This document shows, one piece after another, positions 17,333-25,299 of a stretch of DNA of 54,147 bases. Below the pieces are notes generated by a model. It was given only the letters and a program-made list of their open reading frames with translations, ran no database searches and was not told the DNA's origin. The number at the start of each line of letters is the position of its first letter. Position 1 is the first letter of the stretch. The stretch is taken from positions 48,942 through 103,088 of the forward strand of contig CAJUFU010000002.1 of the NCBI GenBank assembly GCA_910585555.1, given 5' to 3'. The stretch comes from an uncultured Lachnospiraceae bacterium. GTDB lineage: Bacteria > Bacillota > Clostridia > Lachnospirales > Lachnospiraceae. The translations under genes were made by a program, and so were the position numbers.

Positions 17333-17388
17333 CCTCGCGTCATTCGTCAAATGTCTGCTTCGCAGCCTCTTGGCTCATTGCTAGCGGG
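17333..17388 (-). other. Structured intergenic element overlapping the GH2 stop codon
   Basis: A compact set of inverted repeats: an outer pairing of CC(T)CGC with GCGGG with one bulged base, plus two mutually exclusive inner hairpins, CTGCTTCGCAG (17355-17365) and AGCCTCTTGGCT (17364-17375). The GH2 stop codon is inside it. It lies between the GH2 and GH1 genes of one operon and may be an mRNA-stability or processing hairpin or a small dispersed repeat. Confidence 0.4.
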
Positions 17389-19867
17389 AATCTATATCAT
17401 AGACGGACCGACAGAGAATCTCTTTCGCATCTCCCCTAAGTATTTCTATTGTACGTTCTCCTGCTTCCATATCAAAGAAATTGTCGGAGAGCCACAGATC
17501 TTTGTCTGCCCCGAAAAGTTCCACATTTTTTGCATAAGCATCCGCGTAGACCGTAATATGATTTCCTTTTCTCTCACACCGAAGATGGGGATTCTTGAAA
17601 TAATAGTGTTTCGGCGGCGTAAACAGACAGGTATTTTCCGAGACAATCTCACCCTTCACAGTGAACATATATGTCAAGTGAATCTCTCGTTCCTCGTACT
17701 CGCCAAAGTCCATCCTATCAAGCCACACCCCGTCAAGGGCCGGAACCTCCACCTCGCTGCTGCCGCTCAAAATAACACTGCTGTCAGGCCTTCGCAAACT
17801 CCATGAAACGGTTCCTTGAACATCCTCCATCGTCTCGTTGGCAACGTGAAGCCTTGCACTCTTTTCGATGGGTGCCGGTTCGGTAATACAGAAGGGACGT
17901 TCGCTCATCTCCCCTGTCTCCTCACAAGAAATCATCACGGGCGCAAACATTTTCCTCTCCGCATAATGAAGCGCTTTCCATCTTCCGAAATAATCGATAC
18001 TCGACCAGGACGCCGCCGGCCAGATATCGTTAAGCTGCCATACCACAGTGCCCATACATCTTCCCCGGAAACGTCTGAAATGTTCCACACCATAACGGAT
18101 TGCATCCATCTGGAGCAGCTGTGAAGCATATAACAGATGCTCAAAATCTTTCGGATACAGATAAGTCGCCGCCAGATAATTCAGAATCTTACCGTTGGCG
18201 GCAGGATTTCTCTGGTGCATTTCCATCACTCTTGAAAAGATATTTCGATCTTCAGGTTCCGTAAATGCTTCCACCGTTTTAAGACAAGGAAAAGCCTGAA
18301 AGCCAAATTCCGACAGATATCGAAAATGAAACTTTCGATATTCTGTAATCGGCTTATTGCCGTGCCAGACATCCCAATAGTGCATGTCACCATGATTCTC
18401 ATCCAAAGGATTATCAAAGTTGCCGCCCGATGAAGGAGAGGATGGCCAATAAAAGGTAACCGGATCCTCTTTTTTTAAAATTTTAGGTATGATATATTCA
18501 TACATCTTAATATAGTCATACTTTTGTTTCGGCGAAGAATGCCACTCCCCCGCCATGATTTGGCTTTCCATCTCATTATTGCCGCACCATAAACCCAGGC
18601 AGGCGTGATGGCGAATCCTTCTCACGTTATCTAATGTCTCCTGTACAATGTTCTCTTCAAACGCATCATCCAATTCGTAAGAGGCACAGGCATACATGAA
18701 ATCCTGCCATACAATCAATCCCAGCTCGTCACAGATATCATAAAAATAATCGTCCGGATAATAACCGCCGCCCCATACACGGATGCAATTATGGTTTGCC
18801 CAGGCTGCATCCTCCAAAAGCTTTCTGGTTCTCTTTTCGTTTATTCTGCCAAACAGATTATCCTCCGGAATATAGTCAGCTCCCATAGCAAATATCTTGA
18901 CACCATTCACCTCATGCGCAAAAGCACGTCCCCATTCGTCCTTCTGTGTGTTTACCGTCATCTTGCGCAGACCAATCTTCCGCTCCCAGACATCCCACAC
19001 CTTTCCATCCATGCCGGACAGTTCCACTCTCACCACATAAAGAGGCTGTTTTCCGTACCCTCTCGGCCACCAAAGCAGTGGATTTTCCACCACAAATCTA
19101 CTGTGTGTTTTCTCTGTATCAAAAGGCATCTGTCTCGACGCCACTTTTTGACCATCTGGGTCAAAAATAGAAATGGCAAGATTTCCCTTTACCTCTTTAT
19201 CCACGGTATCTAAAAGAATATCAAAATCGAGGGTTACCTTTTCTACTTCATGGGTTTGTGTTATATAAACCGACTCCAACCGATGCTTCTCTATTCCCAG
19301 CAAAGACACCTCTCGAAAGATTCCTGCGTCAGGAAGCCTGGGGCCCCAATCCCAGCCAAACATGCAGTGTGCCTTCCTAAGATGCGGAAATCCTGCCATG
19401 GCCTCTCGGATGCCCTCTGTATAAACCTTCTTATTTTCTTCCTTAATATATTTTGTGGGAGAATGAAGAACCACTTTCAGACTGTTCTCCCCTTCTCTGA
19501 TATACCCCTGCGTCAAAAGGTCAAATTCCCAAATTCTATGCATATTGCAGGTGCTGCCAAGCCATTCCTCATTGACATAAATATCTGCCAGCGTGTCAAG
19601 CCCTTCAAAACGCAAAAGTACTCTGTCGCAGGCCATCATCCTGTCATCCACAAAAAATTTCGTCGTAAAGCAAAAGTCATTCTCCATAAGTGGAAGAACT
19701 TTTAATTCATTGTCTCTATCATACGGGTCCGGCATAAGCTCATTTGTAAGAAGCGCACCGTAAACCGTACCGGGAATTTCCGTTTCCAATCCCTCTTTCG
19801 GTAAAAGATGCGCGTCCTTTCCAATTATGTGCAGTTTCCAAATCCCGTTCAAACTGCTCTTTAACAT
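17381..19867 (-). CDS. GH2 beta-mannosidase
   Basis: 828 residues, the usual length. An N-terminal sugar-binding sandwich (LNGIWKLHIIG ... IPGTVYGALLTNELMPDPYDRDNE) leads into an immunoglobulin-like domain and a TIM barrel. The acid/base is Glu432 in WCGNNEM and the nucleophile Glu520 in LSEFGFQ. The VWGGGYYPDDYFYDICDELGLIVWQDFMYACASYE segment is characteristic of beta-mannosidases. There is no signal peptide, so it removes terminal beta-mannose from imported oligosaccharides in the cytoplasm. It follows the LacI-type regulator by 18 bases and precedes GH1. Confidence 0.94.
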   Translation of the reverse strand: MLKSSLNGIWKLHIIGKDAHLLPKEGLETEIPGTVYGALLTNELMPDPYDRDNELKVLPLMENDFCFTTKFFVDDRMMACDRVLLRFEGLDTLADIYVNEEWLGSTCNMHRIWEFDLLTQGYIREGENSLKVVLHSPTKYIKEENKKVYTEGIREAMAGFPHLRKAHCMFGWDWGPRLPDAGIFREVSLLGIEKHRLESVYITQTHEVEKVTLDFDILLDTVDKEVKGNLAISIFDPDGQKVASRQMPFDTEKTHSRFVVENPLLWWPRGYGKQPLYVVRVELSGMDGKVWDVWERKIGLRKMTVNTQKDEWGRAFAHEVNGVKIFAMGADYIPEDNLFGRINEKRTRKLLEDAAWANHNCIRVWGGGYYPDDYFYDICDELGLIVWQDFMYACASYELDDAFEENIVQETLDNVRRIRHHACLGLWCGNNEMESQIMAGEWHSSPKQKYDYIKMYEYIIPKILKKEDPVTFYWPSSPSSGGNFDNPLDENHGDMHYWDVWHGNKPITEYRKFHFRYLSEFGFQAFPCLKTVEAFTEPEDRNIFSRVMEMHQRNPAANGKILNYLAATYLYPKDFEHLLYASQLLQMDAIRYGVEHFRRFRGRCMGTVVWQLNDIWPAASWSSIDYFGRWKALHYAERKMFAPVMISCEETGEMSERPFCITEPAPIEKSARLHVANETMEDVQGTVSWSLRRPDSSVILSGSSEVEVPALDGVWLDRMDFGEYEEREIHLTYMFTVKGEIVSENTCLFTPPKHYYFKNPHLRCERKGNHITVYADAYAKNVELFGADKDLWLSDNFFDMEAGERTIEILRGDAKEILCRSVYDIDSR

Positions 19868-19885
19868 ATTTTCCTCATTTCCATA

Positions 19886-20902
19886 TCAATCGTTGATTCG
19901 TTTCGTAGACTGTCTTCGAATCAGGCGGTACGGATAATAAATTATTTCTTTTTTCAAATTTTTTTCCTGCTCGGCAAACAGACGATCACAAATAATCTGC
20001 CCATTATCTTCCGTGCTGCTTGTAGACAGTCCAATTTCAAAAATATCATGCAGAGAATCATCATGCCCAAACACGGATATGTCCTCCGGAACCCGCTGTT
20101 TCATACTCTGCAGATAACGGATACATCCCGCAGCAATCATATCACTGCCGCAGAGCACAGCCGTCGGAAGCATGGACGCTTCCTCATAAATCCGCCGCAT
20201 ACCTATCTTTCCTCCCTCAATGGAAAAATTGGTCTGTACGATATAAGATTCCGGCACAGGAACACCATACTTTTTCATGGTATCCAAATAACCCCTGAGA
20301 CGAAGCTGTCCGTTGCTATAGTCCTCCTTTGGCCCGCCGATATAAGCGATGCGCCGGTGATTATCCTTTAGTAGAAATTCCGTTGCATCACACGACCTCT
20401 TATAATTGTCGCTGGTGACCGTAGTAAAAAGAATTTCCTTTCCCTCTCTGCCCGGAATCTCTTGATTGACGAGAATCACAGGACAAGTAAATTGTTTCAA
20501 CTGCTCAATCAACTCATCCGTAAAATAAATCCCAAAAAAGATTACACCGTCCACATTGTGCTCCAGCATACTGTCAAGAGCCTGTATCGCCTTTTGATTA
20601 TCACTGTCATAGTCACAGACAATCATCGTTCTCCCGCTGTCCGAACAGCATTTTGCAATCTCTTTCAGCACATTCGACATAGTCGGGTTTTCCAGATTCG
20701 GCTGTACGACGGCAATCAAATCCGTCCGCTTTGTAATCAAACTCCTCGCCGCAGCATTAGGCTTGTAATTGTACTTATCAATACTTTCCTCCACCCGCTG
20801 GCGAAGATCTTCACTGATTCCCTTATACCCATTAATAACCCGGGATACGGTTGACATGGATACCCCTGCATCCCGGGCAATGTCTTCCATCTTTCCACTC
20901 AT
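19886..20902 (-). CDS. LacI family transcriptional regulator (mannoside locus)
   Basis: 338 residues. The DNA-binding head is MEDIARDAGVSMSTVSRVINGYKGISEDLRQRVEESIDKYNYKPNAAARSL, with a full effector domain behind it (LIAVVQPNLENPTMSNVLKEIA; DGVIFFGIYF; VFGHDDS). The start could also be the ATG four codons downstream. It is embedded between the MBL-fold hydrolase and GH2 genes and thus co-transcribed with its presumed targets. The palindromes at 25072-25087 and 25245-25260 are candidate binding sites. Confidence 0.92.
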   Translation of the reverse strand: MSGKMEDIARDAGVSMSTVSRVINGYKGISEDLRQRVEESIDKYNYKPNAAARSLITKRTDLIAVVQPNLENPTMSNVLKEIAKCCSDSGRTMIVCDYDSDNQKAIQALDSMLEHNVDGVIFFGIYFTDELIEQLKQFTCPVILVNQEIPGREGKEILFTTVTSDNYKRSCDATEFLLKDNHRRIAYIGGPKEDYSNGQLRLRGYLDTMKKYGVPVPESYIVQTNFSIEGGKIGMRRIYEEASMLPTAVLCGSDMIAAGCIRYLQSMKQRVPEDISVFGHDDSLHDIFEIGLSTSSTEDNGQIICDRLFAEQEKNLKKEIIYYPYRLIRRQSTKRIND

Positions 20903-21013
20903 ACGCCCATTATTACCTATATCAATTCATTTCATATTTCTGATGCCGCATATTATCTGTTGATATTATACTTCATCATTTTCACATTTGCAATCTGTCG
21001 CGACTACATCTGT

Positions 21014-21832
21014 TTACTTGTACACATTATCCTTTCGATAGGAAATACCAATGGTTTTGTACGAATATAATATCTTATAACCTTCCTCCAATTCCACCAT
21101 CCGGCCAATTTTTGGATTTGCAAGAATATCCGCCGCGGCTTGTATGTAATCGTCAATTATCGACACAGGAATCGGAAAGCGGTGATGTCCCGGACAGATT
21201 GTCCGAATGCTTTCTTTCATCTCTGCAAGCTTCTTTCCGGCTTCTCTAACATCTTCCACATAGGTAGAATGAGGAAAGTATACAAGAATTTCATCATCAC
21301 AGACCGTATCTCCGGAAAACAGGAAACCCTGTTCTTCATCCAACGCACAGATGCTTCCCCTTGTATGGGCCGGTGTCTCTATAATCCGTAGACTTCTTTT
21401 GCCCAGTTCAATCCGCTCATTTTCACGGATATACTGTATATTTTCCGGCGGCTTAGCCCCACAGTAAAAACGAAACGCATCCTCTCCCACTTCCACATCA
21501 AACCTTCTTTGGTAGGAACACAGAGAATCTGCTCTAGATGCAGTCGAAAATCCAGAGCCAAGCAATTCTTCGTCCTCTTTATGAATCAGCGTCTGTTCAA
21601 ATTCGAAAGCCGATCCGGTATGGTCGTAATGCCCGTGAGACAGAAGAACACTCACCGGTCTGTTTGTCAGCTTTTTCACCAACTCTTTAATACCCGGGAG
21701 CCCGTTCCCGGCATCAAAGAGAATTGCCCGTTCTTCTCCCTCAATTAAATAAAGGTAAGTGTCAAACAAATCTCCTATCTGCCAGGTATGAGCATCCAAT
21801 TGTTTTACAATATAGAAATCTTGTGTTGTCAT
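21014..21832 (-). CDS. MBL-fold metallo-hydrolase
   Basis: 272 residues with the metallo-beta-lactamase fold metal motif SHGHYDHTG, an upstream LFDAGNG aspartate, and downstream ETPAHTRGSICALDEEQGFLFSGDTVCDDE and GHHRF ligands. It resembles glyoxalase-II-like hydrolases, but the substrate is unknown; thioesters and lactones are among the candidates. It starts 5 bases after the second permease gene, so it is translationally close-coupled to the sugar transporter. That position would suit removal of an ester or lactone from the imported glycoside, which is an inference only. Confidence 0.87.
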   Translation of the reverse strand: MTTQDFYIVKQLDAHTWQIGDLFDTYLYLIEGEERAILFDAGNGLPGIKELVKKLTNRPVSVLLSHGHYDHTGSAFEFEQTLIHKEDEELLGSGFSTASRADSLCSYQRRFDVEVGEDAFRFYCGAKPPENIQYIRENERIELGKRSLRIIETPAHTRGSICALDEEQGFLFSGDTVCDDEILVYFPHSTYVEDVREAGKKLAEMKESIRTICPGHHRFPIPVSIIDDYIQAAADILANPKIGRMVELEEGYKILYSYKTIGISYRKDNVYK

Positions 21833-21837
21833 ATAAT

Positions 21838-22713
21838 TTAACCCTTTACACTACCTGCCACAATACCACCGATAATATACTTCTGTCCAACCATATACAG
21901 AATCAGCACCGGAAGCATCATTAGTACCAGACCGGCCATCATAGGCGCATAGTCCGCAGATCTTGTCGCAAGGAATGAATATGTCATCAAAGGCAGCGTC
22001 TTTACTTCCTTCACAGAGAGGAAAGTACTCGCCAAAATATAATCATTCCAGATAGACAATGCCGTAAACACGATACTTGTGATAATGATCGGTTTTAACA
22101 GCGGGAAAATAATCTTAAAAAATGTCCCTTCCATGGAAGCCCCGTCAATCATAGCCGCCTCATCCAAATCTCTGGGAATACCGCCGATGAAACCGCAGAA
22201 CAAAAACGTCGGGAACGGGATATTCAATCCAATATGGATAAAGGTTACCATCCAAATATTATTGGACAACCCAAAGGTGGAACCGTAAATCTTTACAAGG
22301 GGAATCATAATAACCTGGAACGGTACAACCATCGCCGCAATCAGTATCATATATAAAAATTTATTGATTTTCCATCCTGCAAAACGCGTCAACACATATG
22401 CATTCATGGCACTGAGTGATGTACTTACCACTGTTGCAATCACACAGATTAAGATAGAATTTATAAATGAATTTAAGAAATTCATTGTATTGAATGCGTT
22501 GGAATAGTTTTCAAAATGAAATTCCACCGGCCAGGAAAAAGGATTCGCAATAAACTCTGTGGACAGTTTGAAACTATTTAAAACCATCAGAAAGAACGGC
22601 ATAACAAACAATACTGCCAACACCAAAACTACAACGAATATAATTATGTTGGAAACAATACGATTTTGTTTCATTCCGGCCATGCCTGCTGTTGAAAATT
22701 CTCTTTCAGCCAT
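21838..22713 (-). CDS. Carbohydrate ABC transporter permease, MalG type
   Basis: 291 residues, six predicted membrane helices. The EAA loop is EAAMIDGASMEGTFFKIIFPLLKP. The C-terminus GQKYIIGGIVAGSVKG is typical of MalG-type subunits. Its ATG shares one base with the stop codon of the MalF-type gene (TAATG), indicating translational coupling. Confidence 0.94.
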   Translation of the reverse strand: MAEREFSTAGMAGMKQNRIVSNIIIFVVVLVLAVLFVMPFFLMVLNSFKLSTEFIANPFSWPVEFHFENYSNAFNTMNFLNSFINSILICVIATVVSTSLSAMNAYVLTRFAGWKINKFLYMILIAAMVVPFQVIMIPLVKIYGSTFGLSNNIWMVTFIHIGLNIPFPTFLFCGFIGGIPRDLDEAAMIDGASMEGTFFKIIFPLLKPIIITSIVFTALSIWNDYILASTFLSVKEVKTLPLMTYSFLATRSADYAPMMAGLVLMMLPVLILYMVGQKYIIGGIVAGSVKG

Positions 22714-23588
22714 TATGCATTTACCTCCTTTGATTTTGATACTCTCACCTGAATCATGGAAATAATCGCTACAATGATAAACAGGACAACTGCCTCCGCC
22801 TGTCCTTTGCCGTATTCAAAGTTACTAAACGCGGTCTGATAAATCTTAAACGCCAATAATTCCGTTGACTTGTAAGGACCACCTGCTGTCAGAGCCAAGT
22901 TCACATCAAAGGACATAAACGCTTTGGAAATAGCCATAAAGGTACATATTGTGATTGAAGAAGCAATCATAGGCAGCTTGATGTTTGCAAACATCTGCCA
23001 GGCATTGGCACCGTCAATTTTCGCCGCTTCCAATATATCCGCAGAGATATTAGTAATACCGGCGATATAAATAACCATCAGATAACCGCTCATCTGCCAC
23101 ACGGTAACGATAATCAAAGCAACTAAAGCTGTTGTTGGCGCTGTCAGCCAAGATGTTTCAAAAAGTCCCCAACCTGTCACTTCTCCGATTTTCGTCATCG
23201 CAAAAGAGAAAATATAATTCCAGATATAACCCATGATAATACCGCCAATCATGTTAGCCGCAAAGAAACAGGTCCTAAAAAGGCCTCGTCCTTTGATTGC
23301 TGTGGTGAGAAGCAGTGCAAGTGCAATTCCCAGCACATTACTGAATATTACAACAAAAAATACATAAAGAAATGTTTTCCCAAGTGAAGTCAGGAAGGTG
23401 GAATCGGTAAATACGCTGATGTAGTTTGTAAAGCCGATTAAGCTGAAATCGTTGGATAAGCCATTCCAGTTCGTAAAAGTCAGATATAAACCATAGAATA
23501 ACGGAGCCACAACGATTGATGCCCAGATTAACATAGGCGGGATAACGAATTCACAAAATAATTTAATCTCCTGATTCTTTCTATTCAT
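22713..23588 (-). CDS. Carbohydrate ABC transporter permease, MalF type
   Basis: 291 residues, six predicted helices. The EAA loop reads EAAKIDGANAWQMFANIKLPMI, and TAGGPYKSTELLAFKIYQTAF is a familiar MalF-type segment. It lies between the solute-binding-protein gene, from which it is separated by a strong hairpin, and the overlapping MalG-type gene. No ATPase gene is in the cluster. Confidence 0.94.
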   Translation of the reverse strand: MNRKNQEIKLFCEFVIPPMLIWASIVVAPLFYGLYLTFTNWNGLSNDFSLIGFTNYISVFTDSTFLTSLGKTFLYVFFVVIFSNVLGIALALLLTTAIKGRGLFRTCFFAANMIGGIIMGYIWNYIFSFAMTKIGEVTGWGLFETSWLTAPTTALVALIIVTVWQMSGYLMVIYIAGITNISADILEAAKIDGANAWQMFANIKLPMIASSITICTFMAISKAFMSFDVNLALTAGGPYKSTELLAFKIYQTAFSNFEYGKGQAEAVVLFIIVAIISMIQVRVSKSKEVNA

Positions 23589-23614
23589 AGAACCCTCCTA
23601 AGCAAATTCCATTC

Positions 23615-23658
23615 TGGGAACGGTTCTTTTAAGCCGAAAGCGGCTTAGACCGTTCCCA
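23615..23658 (-). terminator. Strong intercistronic hairpin between binding-protein and permease genes
   Basis: TGGGAACGGT/ACCGTTCCCA form a perfect 10-base outer stem and TAAGCCG/CGGCTTA an inner 7-base stem with an AAAG loop. There is no downstream T run on the minus strand. In sugar ABC operons such hairpins often protect the binding-protein mRNA or partly terminate, giving more binding protein than permease. Confidence 0.75.
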
Positions 23659-23693
23659 AGTCCAATCAACAATGTTATAGGTCAAAAATAAGA

Positions 23694-25049
23694 TTACTGC
23701 TGTGCTTTCCAATAATTCTGGATTGCATCGCCTGCCTGCTCACGACTTGCCTGGCCGCTCAAATATTGCTGCATTGTAGCACCATTTTCAGACCAGAAAT
23801 CGGAAGGAAGCAGAGAACTGAATGCATAAGTGCTGTAGGTATTACCAGACTCCACATAAGACTGTGTGGAACCTACAAGCGGGCTTGAATAATTTACATC
23901 GGCATCCGCATAAGGAAGTGCTGTCTCAAGAAGGTCAGCCATTTTCTGTGCATCATCTTTCATAATAAACCGAATCAGTCTCTTGCCTGCTTCCTGCTGT
24001 GCTTCATCATTCTGGCTCTTGTCCAGACAGAATCCCTTCGCCGGGAATACGCCAAGCTGCTGATTAATTGCATCGCTCGGGTTATCGGTAAGCGGCACTG
24101 CCATCAAACCAAATTCATCTTCACCATTTGCGATAGAAGAGATATAGGACCATCCCCAGTCGCCCATAAACCACATAGCCACATCACCGTTTGCAATTGC
24201 CTGTCCGTCGATATCTGTGTTACCTACCAGAGGATCTTTTGCGTTATGGTTGTATTTTGCGAATACGTCGAAGGTATCCATAACGCCATTGAAGCCCGCG
24301 TCGTTCTTAAAATCTACAGAACCGTCTTTTACAGATGCTATGTAAGCTTCCTGCTCCTCTGCGCCGCCGCGGATGCCGGTGAATGCCTGGCTTAAGAAAT
24401 GAGAACCCAAAGACCAGTCAACGCCTGTCAGCATCAAAGGTGAAACGCCGCCGGCCTGAATCTTTTCGCAGAGTGCTTCCAAATCGGAAATACATTTGAT
24501 AGAAGCCGGATCAAAAGCTTCGCCCGTTGCTTTCTCGATTGTTGTTTTGTTGTAGATAATACCCATAGCCTGTACAGCATCCGGCACGCCATAAACATTG
24601 CCGTCTACCGTAAATACATCTGTATAGCTGCTGTCAATTCCCTGAAGAACTTCATCATCTGCATTGAACACCGCCATGTTATCGATATTATCCAGAATGT
24701 CAATGGCATCCATAATAGATACAGTGGGCGCATTTCCGCCGGAATACAATGTCATCCATTTCTGTTTCTCGGAACTGTCATATGCGATGTAATTTACTTT
24801 AACGTCCTGGTTGGCTTCCATAAAGTCCGCCACGATCTCTTCAAACTCAGGATCTTTTCCCGGAATTGTTGTATACAGGGAAATTTCCACCTGACCGCCG
24901 GAAGAAGAGGAATCTCCGCCGCCGGAAGAAGAACCTCCATCCGCTGTGGAAGAGCCGCCACTTGAAGACCCACCGCCACATGCCGCAAGAGAACATGCCA
25001 TCACACTAACAAGAGCCGTTGCTATTACTTTTTTAAACTGCTTTTTCAT
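23694..25049 (-). CDS. Sugar ABC transporter solute-binding lipoprotein
   Basis: 451 residues from the ATG at 25049, which has AGGAGG 7 bases upstream; the GTG one codon earlier is too close. The signal is that of a lipoprotein (MKKQFKKVIATALVSVMACS, lipobox LAAC, Cys24), followed by a Ser/Gly-rich flexible linker of about 30 residues. The body is a family 1 sugar-binding protein: VEISLYTTIPGKDPEFEEIVADFMEANQDVKVNYIAY and NGDVAMWFMGDWGWSYIS. It is the first gene of the importer operon. The ligand is probably an oligosaccharide with beta-mannosyl and/or glucosyl units, judged from the co-transcribed GH2 and GH1. Confidence 0.94.
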   Translation of the reverse strand: MKKQFKKVIATALVSVMACSLAACGGGSSSGGSSTADGGSSSGGGDSSSSGGQVEISLYTTIPGKDPEFEEIVADFMEANQDVKVNYIAYDSSEKQKWMTLYSGGNAPTVSIMDAIDILDNIDNMAVFNADDEVLQGIDSSYTDVFTVDGNVYGVPDAVQAMGIIYNKTTIEKATGEAFDPASIKCISDLEALCEKIQAGGVSPLMLTGVDWSLGSHFLSQAFTGIRGGAEEQEAYIASVKDGSVDFKNDAGFNGVMDTFDVFAKYNHNAKDPLVGNTDIDGQAIANGDVAMWFMGDWGWSYISSIANGEDEFGLMAVPLTDNPSDAINQQLGVFPAKGFCLDKSQNDEAQQEAGKRLIRFIMKDDAQKMADLLETALPYADADVNYSSPLVGSTQSYVESGNTYSTYAFSSLLPSDFWSENGATMQQYLSGQASREQAGDAIQNYWKAQQ

Positions 25050-25071
25050 CACTTTTCCTCCTTTAATATTT

Positions 25072-25087
25072 TTGAAAAGGTTTTCAA
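25072..25087. promoter_or_regulatory. Putative operator (TTGAAAAGGTTTTCAA)
   Basis: Perfect 7-base arms TTGAAAA/TTTTCAA around GG, located about 3-18 bases downstream of the predicted transcription start of the binding-protein operon. It differs from the CcpA cre consensus at one central position, so it may be bound by the local LacI-family protein, by CcpA, or by both. Confidence 0.6.
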
Positions 25088-25096
25088 TGTGAATTT

Positions 25097-25125
25097 ATTA
25101 TAATTCCTTCTAAATTCATTGTCAA
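25097..25125 (-). promoter_or_regulatory. Consensus SigA promoter of the importer operon
   Basis: On the minus strand TTGACA and TATAAT are both perfect with a 17-base spacer. Such a strong promoter needs a repressor, which fits the operator immediately downstream. Confidence 0.9.
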
Positions 25126-25244
25126 TATTAATTTCATAATTGTCATTTTTCATAGTTTTATTATATACTATTTGTACATAATAACTAATTTTTGACATTT
25201 TTAATTTATTTAAAATATAAATCTAAAATATAATACTCTTTTCT

Positions 25245-25260
25245 TTGAAACCGTTTTCAA
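25245..25260. promoter_or_regulatory. Putative cre/LacI-type operator (TTGAAACCGTTTTCAA)
   Basis: This 16-mer fits the classical CcpA cre consensus WTGNAANCGNWNNCAW at every defined position. It is near-palindromic and lies about 120 bases upstream of the importer promoter's -35, just after the GH31 stop. It could be a catabolite-repression site or an auxiliary operator. Confidence 0.55.
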
Positions 25261-25299
25261 TTTATTGCAGACGACTCCTATATACAAATCTACAGCTTA

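Noticed and set aside
15942..17384. A 480-codon open frame on the plus strand, opposite GH1
   Set aside because: It lies entirely antisense to a GH1 enzyme with both catalytic motifs, has no ribosome-binding site, and its translation is low-complexity shadow sequence caused by the codon bias of the real gene.
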